Shown here: piece after piece, positions 9,608 to 22,129 of the stretch | How positions within the stretch are numbered: the first letter of the stretch is position 1 | How the letters are laid out: the number at the start of each line of letters is the position of its first letter | DNA from: Myrmaecium sp. VS I D KN 1 | Lineage: Eukaryota > Ascomycota > Dothideomycetes > Valsariales > Valsariaceae | Reading direction: 5' to 3' | NCBI GenBank assembly: GCA_019775845.1 | Contig: JADQAV010000007.1 | Span: forward strand, 124,390 to 188,389 | Length of the DNA: 64,000 nucleotides | Position numbers and translations under genes: made by a program | The notes under the pieces: generated by a model | Told to the model about the DNA's origin: nothing | Databases searched by the model: none | Seen by the model: only the letters and a program-made list of their open reading frames with translations

Positions 9608-12600
9608 ATGGCAGGTAGCAGGGGGAGGCCCACGGGCGGCACGCAAACAAGGAGGACAAGGACTGCGACAAGGCGATCGGCCGCTTCGCGAGGAGCGGAC
9701 GCCGACGATGGGATACCTGCACAGTTCCGAGACCTGCTCGCAGAGACCGAGCGTTCCACGGCTACCCGGGGCCCCAGCGAAGAACGACCGATCAAACGGA
9801 GACGGGTCGCACAACCTCCAGCTCGGATTGTACCTTCATCGGAACCCGAGAAGCCAGCCACCCGCTCTGGAACGCTTCCTCCATCACTTCTTGACTCACC
9901 GAAGTCGCTGCCAGCGCCAGAGGTGGATACCGATGACGCCCTGGAGCTGGGTGGAGGACAGATACAGCAGACGATTACGGACGACTCTGAAGATTCCGAG
10001 GAAGATGACGAGGACATGGAGTGGGAAGAGGTGGACTTGGGCGGGGCCATGGATGAAGGAGATTCCGCCCTGCCGCAAAGAGAGGTCGGTGAGCTCACGA
10101 TCAAACTCGGCAGTGAGAATGGCGGAGGAAAGGTGCAGCGTAAGGTTCGCAGGAAAGGTGTCACCGGTGTAGAGAAGGAACGGCGCATCATGATCCACAA
10201 AATGCACGTCCTATTGCTACTTCATTATGTGCGGCTCAGAAATGCGTGGTGTAATGATGTCCACGTCCAGGTAGGTCGATCAATCGCAAGATACGTAGCT
10301 GAGCCTGACGATCCTGCAGAATGCGCTGAGAAAACATGTTCCTGCTAGAGCGCTCAAGTACCTAACCCCGGATCCTACAGTATCCCAAATACAAGCTAAT
10401 CGATACTTCCTCGAGGCTCTGAAGGACATCAATCTGATCTGGCCTCAACGGTTTACTATCACAGCACGCTCGATGCAAAGACCGTTTTGGAAAGACCAGG
10501 AGGATATCAGAAACGTGAAAGTTCCAAACGACATGGACCCTCCCATGGACAAGTCGGACTTTCGCGCTGGCGCGTCTGCTTTGACTGGTTCGCAAGATCT
10601 TGGAGCGCAGTACCTATGCGCTCTCTTGCGGTCAATTGGCGTCGAGGCCCGCCTGGTCTGCTCTCTCCAAGTCCTTCCTCTGTCGTTTGCCACGGCAGGA
10701 CCCGTCGCAGCGCCGCCCAAGAAACCCAAAAAGAAAACCATCTACATCGACAACTCTACACCCACCTCTGCACCGATCGCAGCAGCTACTGCTGCCAAGA
10801 ATCCTAACGACCCTACGGAGCTCACACCCCGCCAGCGCGCATATGTCCCTCCAGCTGTCCAGCGGATAGAACGATACGACTCGCGCGCCCGGAATGTCCA
10901 CGCCCCGGTCCGGGCAGCTTCCTCTCCAAAGCCCAAGGCTAATCCAGACTACAAATCCCCATATCCCACCTTTTGGGTCGAAGCCTTCAACCCGGCCGCA
11001 CAGCGTTGGGTTCCACTCGATCCGCTTGCCACCAACACCGTCGATAAGCCGCACAAGCTGGAGCCGCCGCTCAACCACCCGACCAACCTCCTTTCATACG
11101 TGGTCGCCTTCGAAGAGGACCACGTCGCCAAGGACGTCACCCGCCGCTACGCCAAGGCGTACAACGCGAAGACACGCAAGCTTCGCCTCGAGGGCGTCGA
11201 GGGACCGGAGAGGGGACGGTGGTGGCGCGCGACGATGCGCGTGTTCCGGCGCCGCGGCACGCCGCTGGACCGCGAGCAGCTCGAGGACGCGCAGCTGGCG
11301 CGCAGGGAGGCGGCCGAGGGCCTGCCGCGCAACATCATGGACTTCAAGGATCACCCCGTCTACGTGCTGGAGCGGCACCTGCGGAGCAACGAGGTGATCT
11401 GGCCGCGGAACGTGGCGGGCAAGGTGGCGGTGCCTGGAAGCGGGGCGAGAGGCAACGAGCGCACGGAGGAGGTGTTTCGGCGGAAGGATGTGCACGTCGT
11501 GCGGAGCGCGGACCGATGGTATCGGTTTGGACGGGAGTTGAAGGTTGGAGAGCAACCGTTGAAGTTCGCGAAGCCGCGCCCGAAGCTCCGGAGTCGGGTG
11601 GATGAGGAGGAGCTGAGGGGCGATGATGGCGAGGAACCGGCACAGGTGGGCTTGTATGCGGCGTTCCAGACGCAGTTGTATGAGCCTCCACCGGTGTTTC
11701 GGGGCCGTATACCGAGGAATGAGTATGGGAATCTTGATGTTTATGTGCCGAGCATGGTGCCTCGAGGTGGCGTTCATCTTCGCTCACCGGATACGGTTCG
11801 AGCGGCGAGGATCGTGGACGTAGATGCGGTGCCGGCCGTGACGGGGTTCAAATTCAAAGGGAGGAGAGGCGAGGCGGTGATCGAGGGCGCAGTCGTCGCG
11901 GAAGAGTTTGCGGAAGCGGTGGAGGCGGTGGTGGAGGGCTTGCAGCAGATGAGGGAGAACGACGAGAATCGTAAGAGACAGGCGGAGTGCTTGAGGATGT
12001 GGAAACGCTTCTTGATCGGATTGAGGGTCTGGGAGAGGGTGAGGAGGGAGTATGGCGGCGGTAGAGGTGACGATGAAGGCCATGAAGGCAAAGATGAGGA
12101 CTTCGACGTCGATGTGAGGCAGGAGATTGACCGGGAAGAGCAGGTTCAGCGGGGGAATGAGATGGCTGGTGGATTCTTGCTGGAAGATGCTGCGGCGGAA
12201 CGGCCTGCAGAACCTACTGCTGGTGGTGGTGGGTTTATGGAAGATGACTATGAAGGCCAAGGCGGATTTTTCGTAGAAGATGACAGTCTTCAGAGTGCGG
12301 ATTTCCCTAATCACAATGGAGACCAATGGGGTGGTGGTTTTGTGAGGCAAGAAAAGGAGGGGTCGGTAAGGAAGGAGAACGAGCCTGGTGGCTTTATACC
12401 CGAAGCTGAGGAAGGTGGTGGCTTCATCAGAGAAGACGACGGTGACGACGAGAAGTCGAGGGGGTCGGTTTCGAAAGATCAGCGAGCGGAGCAGCAACTC
12501 TCTAACAGCCTCGATGGGTCCGACGATGCGGAAGGCTCTGGTCAAGGTGGCGGCGAAGACGAAGCTCCTACTGCCGGGAGAGGAAGGGTGTCGGCAGTCG

Positions 12601-12896
12601 AGATACGCCCACAGGAAGACGAAGCACCTCGAATTGTTGGGGCCGAAACCTCAAAAGTTATAATTCCACCGTTAGAGGAGCCTCTTCATACACAAGATGC
12701 CCCTCCACTCGAGGATCGTGAGGAGCACCGTGAAGCTCATGCTGAGGAACCAAAAGCGAGCCCCGAGCCGGCAGCAGAACCGACCGAAGGATTGTCGGAG
12801 ACGAATGTTGGCGACCCCGAGGACAGTGAGAGCGACATTGGCTCGCTTCTCTCTCACGACCCAGAGGATGATGAGGCCGAGCCGGACTGGCTGTAG
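9608..12896 (+). CDS. RAD4: RAD4/XPC nucleotide excision repair damage-recognition protein
   Basis: This protein recognises helix-distorting DNA lesions in global genome repair, with Rad23 as its usual partner, in the nucleus. Two exons, 9608-10270 and 10320-12896 (49-nt intron, GTAGGT donor, CTGCAG acceptor, frame kept), give 1079 residues. The N-terminus is basic and disordered. The transglutaminase-like domain is split by a low-complexity insert, with GAQYLCALLRSIGVEARLVCSLQ on one side and TFWVEAFNPAAQRWVPLDPL on the other. The three beta-hairpin domains follow: FKDHPVYVLERHLRSNEVIWP (BHD1), FRRKDVHVVRSADRWYRFGR (BHD2) and NEYGNLDVYVPSMVPRG (BHD3). After BHD3 comes a long acidic tail (from about 12,070) with six GGF-centred short repeats (12,160-12,435). 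The catalytic triad of true transglutaminases is not expected in this family. The tail is unusually long compared with yeast Rad4 (754 residues). Confidence 0.95.
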
Positions 12897-13461
12897 GCAG
12901 ATAGTGCGTGGATAGTTCACTGGCTATTGATTTTGATATTGGATAGACGCACATTATTACTTGAAGATCTTGATATAGAGCATATCACATTGGAAACACG
13001 TTGTATCCTTGCCTCGTCGGTCAGAAACCATGGAGTCGCTTCAGCAGCCGTGACGTGTTTGACCGTCGTTCGACTGCAAATCATATGCATCCTGAAAACA
13101 TAACGCACGCTTAGTGGTTCAGAACAGAACTATCCCTTTGATCGAACCTCTTGTTTTGGTGATCTTGCAGTGGCGAGAAACCTAGACGGTGCTGACAATC
13201 CGCTTCAACTCAGGCAAGCGAAGTACCTACGAGAGGGCGGTTCCGGTCACGTCCACACCGGTTTTGACCGCAAACAAAGCGTTCGCCAAACATGTGATCC
13301 ACGGGACGAACCATAAGAACTTGAAGTTCAGATCTCCCGTGCGCCGTCCCAGCCGCAGCAAACATCATTTCTTACTCCTTATTGGCAACACCGCAGCGCT
13401 ATCCGCAGGTAAGTCATTCCACAGTCACACGACGAATAGCGAATGATCCCGCGTCAAGGCA
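12897..13461. other. Intergenic between two plus-strand genes
   Basis: 3' flank of RAD4 and upstream region of the next gene. No gene or element recognised. A 5' exon of the next gene is possible but not needed, because its ATG gives a complete N-terminal domain. Confidence 0.45.
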
Positions 13462-14733
13462 ATGAAGCGAATCACCTTCAAGAACAGCAACTATCCCGAT
13501 CCGTTCATCGTCTGGATTGACCCTGCCGTCAAGATCGGCGAGCTGTTCAAGACGCTGAGACGCTGCTGGGGCGAAGATCCTGAGTTCGACCGTGTCATCC
13601 TACGGGACGAGCAAGGCAATATTATCTGCTGGCATTACCTTAACGTCGAACATGGACAGGTCATAGATGTCGAAGTGTTTCCTGGCCCGCGGCCCCCGAC
13701 TCAGACTGCACATCCGGGCCAGGAGTCTAGCGACACTCCAGAGGAATTATGCAGACGAGAGCTGAAGATGATACAGGCCAACTGGGGCATGTCGTCGCTG
13801 GCATGCTTGCCGCTTTTGCAGCAGCCGGGCGCAATGGGAAGTGACGAGCAGGCGACGGCGACTGCTGAAGATCTTCACCTAATCGACTTGTCTGACTGGC
13901 CTCTTGACCTACTTCGCCAACTACGAAAGCTGTCCGAGACGACGAAAGGGAACTATCCCCTCGCCAGAAGCGCCCTTTTGGACGCCATCGCCGAGCGCCA
14001 GGCCGTGAGAGGGGGGATGCGCGCTCATCGCGAGTTCTTGGAAGAGGATGTCGTTTTGTCTCGGAAACGACTCGAGCTGATGGACCGCAAGCTAATCACG
14101 CTGTCACACAGCCTACATACCAAGCGGGAGCGGAGATTGGAATTGGAAGATGGGGAAATCGCCGCGGGACTGTTTGGTCTAGGCCAGGATACTCTTTCTT
14201 CCAACGTGCTCAGTCAGGACGAATCGTTTGACTGCGAACTCACCAACAGCGCAAGCACACAGATCCCTCCGTACATCCCACCGCAGTGGAAAGAACCCGG
14301 CCCGTACTGCGCCGTGAGTGCTGAGACCGCCCGCGACTGGCTCGACTGGCTCCTGGACGTTTCATTCGAGAAGTGCAGCGAAGTGACGATGCGCATGACG
14401 ATCGAGAGCAACTTCCAGTGTCCCATCACCGAGATCTTCCCAGAAGAGCCTCTAGATCTTCGACCACGTTATTGGGACGATGACGGGACGCTCCACGTCC
14501 TCCTTTGCTCGGATTGGCCGGAGCAGCTCCTGGAAAGCTTGTACGTTCTCTCCATTTTGCTAATGGGGAATGTCAAGAAGGCTCGAGAGTGGCTAATTAT
14601 CGAGGTGCGCAGACGCCAGCGAGGCTGCAAGGGCCGGAATAATCTGTCTTCGCAGGTGCTGACACGAGACGTTTTGAGGCTGGTGAAGCGGATTGTGCAG
14701 AAGGCAGAGGAAGGGGATGAGAGCAAACGTTAA
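13462..14733 (+). CDS. Unknown protein with an N-terminal ubiquitin-like segment
   Basis: I do not recognise a named family. A single exon encodes 423 residues from ATG 13462. Residues 1-75 alternate short hydrophobic strands with one helix in the order expected of a beta-grasp fold: KRITFKNSN, PFIVWIDPAV, then IGELFKTLRRCW, then VILRDEQGNIICW, and VIDVEVF. Residues about 160-240 are helical and charged (EFLEEDVVLSRKRLELMDRK; HTKRERRLELEDGE) and could form a coiled coil. The C-terminal third is acidic with Trp/Cys (WLDWLLDVSFEKC; LCSDWPEQLLE) and ends in basic helices. There is no diglycine end, signal peptide or membrane span. The fold assignment is an inference from the strand pattern; the function is unknown. 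Confidence 0.7.
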   Translation: MKRITFKNSNYPDPFIVWIDPAVKIGELFKTLRRCWGEDPEFDRVILRDEQGNIICWHYLNVEHGQVIDVEVFPGPRPPTQTAHPGQESSDTPEELCRRELKMIQANWGMSSLACLPLLQQPGAMGSDEQATATAEDLHLIDLSDWPLDLLRQLRKLSETTKGNYPLARSALLDAIAERQAVRGGMRAHREFLEEDVVLSRKRLELMDRKLITLSHSLHTKRERRLELEDGEIAAGLFGLGQDTLSSNVLSQDESFDCELTNSASTQIPPYIPPQWKEPGPYCAVSAETARDWLDWLLDVSFEKCSEVTMRMTIESNFQCPITEIFPEEPLDLRPRYWDDDGTLHVLLCSDWPEQLLESLYVLSILLMGNVKKAREWLIIEVRRRQRGCKGRNNLSSQVLTRDVLRLVKRIVQKAEEGDESKR

Positions 14734-15433
14734 TCGGCGACTTTGGAAGTACAATGGGAGACTACATTAGTAATCTTTGAGGAAGGTTTGTGAGCACGGA
14801 TTCTGGGACTCAAACGGTGAAAATGGCTGGAAAGGTTGTCTGCATGTAGGCAAAGGGCGGAGGCCAGCATGAGAAGTATAGAGTCCAAGATCTCATCTCA
14901 AAATGGGATTTCGACGTCATCTAAATGAATCCATAATCCCCCAGCTTCAGTTTTCTCTTGCGTTCTTTGCTATTGCAATGCGTCTACCATGCTTTCTTGC
15001 CTCTCCGCAGCAATCTGCCTGTGTCTACATAGGTAGGAAACAACAAGGACGGTCCCAAGATAAATTGATATCGAGGTTCCTAAGAAGCTGTGCGGTCATA
15101 ATGCTTCAGTGGATGTTGGAGACTTCGTATACTTAGCTTGAATATGGCTTCTCTCTAGACCTAATTAACAGAGGACCTACCTAGCATCGTAGATTTCTCG
15201 TCCACTGGTTGCCACTATTTTGGAGTTAGGCAGCGGGTGAGGTTAGATGTCCACTTTAGTGCTCACACTAAAAGCCAGCCTTGTGCCAGGGACCCTCGGG
15301 CCTGTTACCTCCAACGCTCATGGGCGCACGGACCACCGAAATTTCTCGCCAGCTCCGGCTAAATAACCTTTTGACGTCGGCGCAAACCTTTGCGTACCGT
15401 GTATAGCCATCCCGCCCATCCTATAACCCGACG
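14734..15433. other. Intergenic upstream of BUD22
   Basis: 700 bp without a recognisable gene. It includes CTACCTAG-like words at about 15175-15185. It holds the 3' flank of the preceding gene and the BUD22 promoter. Confidence 0.45.
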
Positions 15434-16813
15434 ATGTCCAAACGGAAGCTTGCAGACTATGTGCGCGGTCAGTCCGTTGACCTGAACGGCCTCGATCATC
15501 GGACCGCACGACAACGCGCACAGATCGAGCATCGCGTCGACGGCGGAAAGAAGGAGCTGCAACGCGCTCTGAAGCTGGCGAGTCAGTTCGAGCGACAAAA
15601 GCATAGCCGTCGGAAGAAGACCGCCACGGCCAAGAATGATACCAAGACGCTGGAAAGGCTGGAGAAGGAGTATGCGGTGTTGAAGGTGCGCACTTCCTTC
15701 TCGCGCTCATGTCGGCAATCTGCCTGGTGACGGCATAGCGCATCTGGACGGTTCACGAATGGCCATAACTGATGCGGTCTACAGGCACTGCCCCTCCCAA
15801 GAGTGGCGACGACACATCTTTACAAGTCTCTGCTCAAGGTCAAGGCCATTGCGGCCTCACCTGCCCTCCCGCCTACGATCTCGGACCCCCCGAAGCTTGC
15901 GAACGACCCGGCAACACTCAATGTGACGGCCAGGCTATATAAGGCTAATCAGGTCCAAGCTGTGGTGAAAGAGGTGGTCGACCAGGTTTTGGCGATCGTG
16001 CAGTCCGGCGGAGCCAAACAGAGGAAGACTGAGAAAAGCGGAGAGGGGCGCGCGAAGGATGGCACGAAGGCGAAATCGCAGCACCATTCGGGGGATTCAG
16101 AGGACGATGGGAGCGAGTGGAGCGGCGAAGGATCCGATGAGGAAGCCGAGGGTGATGGTGGAAGTGATGTCGGTAGCGATGAGTTCGCTGGCTTTGACGA
16201 CCGGATCGCTGGATCGTCAGACGAGGGATCAGATGGTGAAGAAGAGGACCAACATTGTGGACAACGAAGGTATAGTCCAACCAAGGACCTATCTCTGTCG
16301 CCTGAGCCATCGGAGGAAGAATCCGACGAGGAGCCAGGCAAAGCCCGCGTCGTCAAACCCGCAAAACCGAACAAGTCGACGTTCCTGCCGTCGCTCACGA
16401 TGGGTGGTTATTGGTCGGGCTCAGACTCAGAACCAGAGGACCTGGACGTTGCCCCGCCGAGGAAGAACCGGCGCGGGCAGCGAGCGCGGCAAGCGATCTG
16501 GGAGAAGAAATTCGGCGCAAGCGCAAAGCACATTCAGAAGAAGCAGGCGGATGAGCGAAAGAAGGGCTGGGATCCCAAGCGCGGTGCGCAACCGGATGGT
16601 GAAGGTCGTCATGGCAAAGGCTTCAAGCGAGGCAACAACAGGAAGACCGGCTCGTCGAGCGCTTCTGCTGCCAACAGTGTGGCTGTGAACCCCCGTCGGC
16701 CTTCGAAGAAGGATGATGCTGGCCCCTTGCATCCTTCGTGGGAGGCAGCGAAGAGGGCGAAGGAGCAGAAGCAGACGGCGGCCTTCCAAGGCAAGAAGAT
16801 CGTCTTCGACTGA
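15434..16813 (+). CDS. BUD22: BUD22-like ribosome biogenesis factor
   Basis: Members of the Bud22/SRFBP1 family act in the nucleolus on early 18S rRNA processing and small-subunit assembly. Exons 15434-15685 and 15785-16813 (99-nt intron, GTGCGC donor, CTACAG acceptor) give 426 residues. The N-terminal helical region (KELQRALKLASQFERQKHSRRKK and KTLERLEKEYAVLK) continues across the splice into ALPLPRVATTHLYKSLLKVKAI and NVTARLYKANQVQAVVKEVV, the conserved part of the family. The middle is a long Asp/Glu/Ser tract (about residues 180-280) and the C-terminus carries the family signature: PSLTMGGYWSGSDSEPED, RRGQRARQAIWEKKFG, LHPSWEAAKRAKEQ and a final GKKIVFD. The length is close to that of yeast Bud22 (519). 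Confidence 0.88.
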
Positions 16814-17585
16814 TGGCGAGAGGACGCGAGGGTGTTTGTGTACAGTAGAAATAACAGCAGTGCAGGCGCAGCATCCGCTACGCCGTGCAGTTTTCTCTAT
16901 AAACTTTGTCCGATATGCATTCTTTACCGTCCCTGACTGTGGCTGTACTGGTTCTTCCAGTCCGCCGTCTACATCACATTATTTCCAGAATATTCAGCAA
17001 ACATGGTATACGCAATACTAGAAGTTTCTTCGGGAATTGACAAGCTTCGAACTGTTTCGATTGGCATGCTTTGAATTCTGTTTATGGACAGCGGGAGGAT
17101 AATGGCCCTGTCGACCTGTCAGCCTCGTGAGGTCCGGCTAGGCCTCGGTAAATTCGGCCGTCACGACGACAGCGTGGCCAACGGCAGCAGTTGTCGAGGG
17201 TAGGTGGGTACTTACGGTTAGGTACGTCTGTACAGTATGTATGTAAGCAATATGCAGATGCGCTCGCTGGCTTTCCGACTTGGCGGAACGCTTGTTCAAA
17301 GCTGTTCGTTTGGCTTGATTGTGTGTGGCTTGGCTACGTGGCTCGGCTGTGTGGCTTGCGCGTGGCCGGGTCGTTGTCAGCTGTAGTGGCTGTCGTACCG
17401 TTGAGGCAGCGGAGTAGCCGGCAGTCAGTCAGTCCAGCGGCCAGCAGCCACGCCAGCCTCTTTCCTCCCACCACCTCCGATCCCTCCCTCAGCTCTCTTG
17501 CTCTCTGCACACCTCACCTCTTCTCTCTCCCCCAACTCTCTCCTCTCTGCACACATTCGTCACCTTCTTCACGTCCATCACCACC
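16814..17585. other. Promoter region of the YSC84-like gene
   Basis: About 770 bp without a gene. Contains TACGTCTGTACAGTATGTATGTAAG-type sequence near 17222-17246 (a half copy of the 8488 palindrome) and a pyrimidine-rich tract (17455-17580) ending at the start codon, a common feature of fungal promoters. Confidence 0.55.
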
Positions 17586-19127
17586 ATGGGCATCAACAAC
17601 CCGCTGCCCTCCTCCATGAGGAGTGAGTCCTTCTCTCCATCTGTTCCCCGACCGATGACGTAGGCTAACCACCTCCCAACCTCTCAGGCGAATGCCGAAA
17701 AGCCGGCAAGATCCTCGCCTCCTTCGTCGACCCGCGACAAGCCTTCGGTCCAGACAAAGTGATACCGCCCGAGATCCTCGCGAACGCAAAAGTATGTCTC
17801 TCCTCGCTTCGACGACCCCGCTTTGTCCCGCCTTCTCCCGTCTTTCGCGGCGCTTCCGGGCCGAATATAGATTTTCGGCGACGGCACAACTCTCTCTTCT
17901 CCTCGACCTTGCTGATATCGGGGCGAACGTTAACATTTGGAACAACAGGGTCTGGCTATCCTGACGGTGTTCAAGGCTGGGTTCCTGGGCACTGCGCGTT
18001 TCGGTTCCGGCGTGGTAGTCGCACGACTGGCCGACGGCAACTGGTCGGCTCCCAGCGCGATCGGTACGGTGGGCGGAGGTTTCGGCGGCCAGATCGGCTT
18101 CGAGTTGACCGACTTCGTCTTCATTCTCAATGACTCCAACGCTGTCAAGACATTCGCGCAGGCAGGCTCGCTGACATTGGGCGGAAACGTTTCTATCGCC
18201 GCTGGCCCTGTCGGAAGAAATGCAGAGGCTGCAGGCGCAGCGAGTTTGAGGTCCGTTGCAGGCATCTTCGCTTACAGCAAAACCAAAGGCCTGTTCGCCG
18301 GTGTCTCGCTGGAGGGCAGTGCGATTATCGAACGGCGCGACGCCAATGAGAAGCTGTATGGCCGAAGATTTACTGCAAGAGAACTCTTGAGCGGTAGCGT
18401 GCCGGTACCTCCCGCTGCAGAACCATTGATGCGAGTACTGAATTCGCGCGTCTTCGCTGGCTCAGGCGCTGTATACGGTAACGACCAGATGTACAATGAC
18501 ATCCCGGTGTACGACGACCGGCACGATGATGTTGTTTGGGAAGGTCGCCGGGGCTCAGCGTATGGAGAGGGTGTGCGCAGCAATCGCACTGGTTTCACGA
18601 ACGGAGATGATGACCTCTATAGCCGCCCGCAGCGGGCCAGCACGTGGCAGGATGACAGTTTCGGCCGTCCCTCTGCGGGAGTCGCCCGTTCGAACACCAC
18701 GCGCGCCAACCCACGTGAGACATTCGACGCCTTGGAGAACCGGAATCGGTTTAGCAGTCGTTTTGACAACGATGATTACGTCTACTCTGACAACCCGGCT
18801 CGCAGTTCCTCCGGCGGCAAAGTCGGCCCCGGAAGGCCTACGGCGCCCAAGCCGGTGTTTGCACCGAAGTCCACCGGAGGAAACCAGGCGATCGCGAAGT
18901 TCACGTTCGAGCCAGATCAGCCAGGCGACTTGGGCTTCAAGAAGGGCGAGGTCATTGAGATCATTAAGCGTACGGAGAACGACACCGATTGGTGGACAGG
19001 GAGGATCGGCTCTAGGGAAGGCATTTTCCCTAGGTAAGTGACCCTGACATCCTTGAGCTGCTGTAGTGGTGCACTCGGTGATGATACACGACTGACTGGG
19101 AATAGTAACTACGTTGAAATTATTTGA
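17586..19127 (+). CDS. YSC84: YSC84/LSB3-like actin-binding SYLF plus SH3 protein
   Basis: This protein binds actin and phosphoinositides at endocytic patches and recruits partners through an SH3 domain. Four exons, 17586-17622, 17688-17791, 17949-19033 and 19106-19127, encode 415 residues. The SYLF (Ysc84) domain covers about residues 1-225: MGINNPLPSSMRSECRKAGK, then SFVDPRQAFGPDKVIPPEIL, GLAILTVFKAGFLGTARFGSG, GQIGFELTDFVFILND and LFAGVSLEGSAIIERRDANE. A disordered linker follows. The SH3 domain starts near residue 350 (AIAKFTFEPDQPGDLGFKKG) with the tryptophan pair DWWTG and ends GIFPRSNYVEII. The last intron lies inside the SH3 ALYDY/SNY motif and adds only seven codons. The first exon is 37 nt, so a single-exon prediction would lose the N-terminus. 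Confidence 0.93.
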
Positions 19128-19544
19128 GGGAAGATGCCACCCTTCCTGTCACCTGACCTCCAATCCGAAATTTTCCTATCAGCCTCAACGACCTTGGCCT
19201 TTCTGAGTTCTTACTCGAGTTTTCTGGAAAACTCTCAAACCAGTTATATCAGCTCTCCCCGATCCGCGTATCTATCATTTAGTGGACCGGGATTACTCCC
19301 TACCATGACTACCGTCCTTAGTCCATGGGTTCAATGCCCTCTCACCTTTCGACCTCTCTCTGCTTCTGTGAAGGGCATCAGCAAGGCGTTTCTGTTAGCG
19401 GTTTCAGCTCCATATCTTCCCTCCATATCTATTTCGATATCTTCACTTCAGAGATCCTTTTGTTTTCTACATTTTTGACGGCCTTGGGCGGTGTTTTTCT
19501 TTTTTTTTTTTATCTTGGGATTCTCATTTCCCGTTGTTCATGGC

Positions 19545-19572
19545 TTTTTTTTTTTTTTTTTTTTTTTTTTTT
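19545..19572. repeat. Poly-T tract (28 nt)
   Basis: Uninterrupted T run on the coding strand, about 420 bp after the YSC84 stop; preceded by another T run at 19500-19511. Confidence 0.95.
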
Positions 19573-22105
19573 CAGCCTGTCATTATCTTGATATCACTTT
19601 TTGAATTAGTTTTGGGGTTGCGAACAGTCGGGGCCCCGTTTCTCAGTTCAAATTTATCCTTTTGTTTACCTTTATTGAGTTAGTGACGTTCGTGCTGAAT
19701 ATGTGTCAAGCGGGTGGGAATGACGAACGTGCGATGTTGGTCGTTCATAATCCCTCCTCCCTGATAGGATCTCACCGAGCAGAGTGCTGCAGTCTGCTAG
19801 ACTGGTCATGCTCCCCACCGCCTCCCATCCTTGCTTCACCCTGTGCAGAGAATGGAAACCGGAATGCCCACTATTCTTTTGCCTTCCCGGCGGCGGTGGT
19901 GCGCCAATTGCCCCAGAAAAGAACGAGGGCCCTGGAATGCACTGGTGGCAGTCTGGTATGGGCGCGCCGAGCGAGAGGTAAATGAGAGAGACGGAGAAGT
20001 GGAGAATTCCCCCCCTCTCCCGTTCTGTTTCTCTCCCACGCAGGTTTTTCCCACGGCGCGACATCAAAACTGGATGGATGAGGGAGGGATGAGGGATAAT
20101 GATGGAAGGAGGTCAGACAGGATCGGATCGATAGAATGACAATCCGATCGGTACCCTTGCTGTCCGCTTCTTGGACCGTCCGGCATGGATGGGTATCCCG
20201 TAGGGTACATATCTTGACTTTCCAACATGCGCACACACGCATACAGGCCGCTTATCGTTCTGTTTCGTCCCTCCCGACGCCCCAGAAGACAAATGAAAGA
20301 AACAGAAGCCTTGTCCCACATACTATGCGGGGCATCAACGGGAACGGAAGGTAGGTGGGTATGTACCTCATGAAGATCCAAGCGGGGAAAAGCCGGTGGG
20401 GGTGGGAGAGTGGGGAAGGATCTTCTCACTAGTAATTTAACGCGTGGGGCGGAAGGCTGGATACCTGGCAGGGACACGAATGACTGAGATTTGCTGGGGA
20501 TACGACACGGAGGGAGGGTTTGTGGTGGTTTCGCAGTGGGGTAAGTTGTTTTTGGGTGGCTATCAGGGAGGGGTTGCACAAGGGTTCGTTCACGCGCAAA
20601 GAGAGTGATATGTAGTTTCGAAAATCTAGCTACTAATACATATAAGAAGCCTAAGGCCTTCACACTCCGAAGCATATACCTATATCCTGTTCAGATACAC
20701 GAGAGCTGATTCTGAAGGGAGCTTAGACCGGGGAAAGCTACCGTTCCGAACGACGCTTCAGCCCTCCAGAACTCCCAGAGGGATCGAAGGAACTCCAAGA
20801 ATCTTCACACTCACTGTTTCTCAGCTCGTGACTTGAGCAGCTCTTCTCATCGGCAGTGACGCGCGGTTCTGCCTCGTTTGCTTGGTGATGGAGTTGCCCT
20901 TTCCGGCTTCGTTTCCCGACGGGGTGCTGATGGAGGCGCTCTTCCTTCCCTGAAGGCGGTTGATTATTAAATGCGCAGAGAGCTAGATCAAAGGTGCACG
21001 TAAGGTTGTAGCCATTTTGCCTGAGGTGAGAGGCACGCATCCGGACCAATCGACCGTGATCGGGCTCTTGTGACGAGATCTCTTTGCATCAACGGCCTGG
21101 TGATTATCAGGTTATCGGGTATTCTTCACGGGTTAAGGACCTGGAGCGGTTTCCTCTGCGGATATACTTTAAGCTACTAGGTAAGTCCCTTTAAGCATTG
21201 AAGTCAGAGATCCTAGTATGATTAGATCCGGAATATCAGGAAGAATCAAAAGAAGAAGAAAAAGTAAAGAGTAAATAGAGCAAGCTTTGAAGTCAACTTG
21301 ACAGGTTTTCTCTACAAAAGAGAAGTAAAAGGGTACCTATGATATATACGCACGCCGTTCGAGCGAGCAAAGCATGCGGCCTTACAACCTCCATCCACGT
21401 CCTATCCCATATATAACCGACGACAACAATGCTGCGACAGAGCCTCATAGTAAACACACACCGTAAATCTCCAAGGCATATCCCACAGCAGTGAAGTAAG
21501 TAACAGTGCGTGATCAGATTAGATCCCCCCCCATCCTCGAACGCGGGTGGGGTGGTATGGCTCAAGACAATCAGATCTCAACCGCCCGGAAATGCGATAT
21601 CTGATGAGATGAGATTGAGATGGCCTTGATGAGATGGGAGACAAGACAAGACAAGATATACAAGGCTGAAAACCACCCCTCCTCTACAAATATCTAATCA
21701 GATGATGCAGCCACCCCCCTCACTCATCCTTGCTCTTCATCCATGACAGATCGGAGGCGGATGATTTGATTGACTGATTGATTGAGATGGATGGCCGGGA
21801 GTCGGGAGCAAGGATGCCACTGCAATCGTGGTAGACCACTGTTGGAAAAGGCGGATGGATGGGTTAGATTAGATGGAGTACATGAACGGACGAGATTTTT
21901 TTGGGTGAAGGAACAAGATAAAATAAGTACGCCGTACGAAGACGAAGAGAGGTCGAAGCGAGATATAATGATAAATCAATCGAACTGACTCCAGCGGATT
22001 CACGATCGTAACGAAAACAAAAGAGATAAGAGGCTTTCATGGGTGAGTGGACCAACGAAAAGCAATGGTATAACAAAAAAAGATATCCTAAAAACTCGGG
22101 AATGG

Positions 22106-22129
22106 AAAAAAAAAAAAAAAAAAAAAAAA
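22106..22129. repeat. Poly-A tract (24 nt)
   Basis: Uninterrupted A run on the plus strand, so a T run on the coding strand of FTR1, about 210 bp after its stop. Confidence 0.95.
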
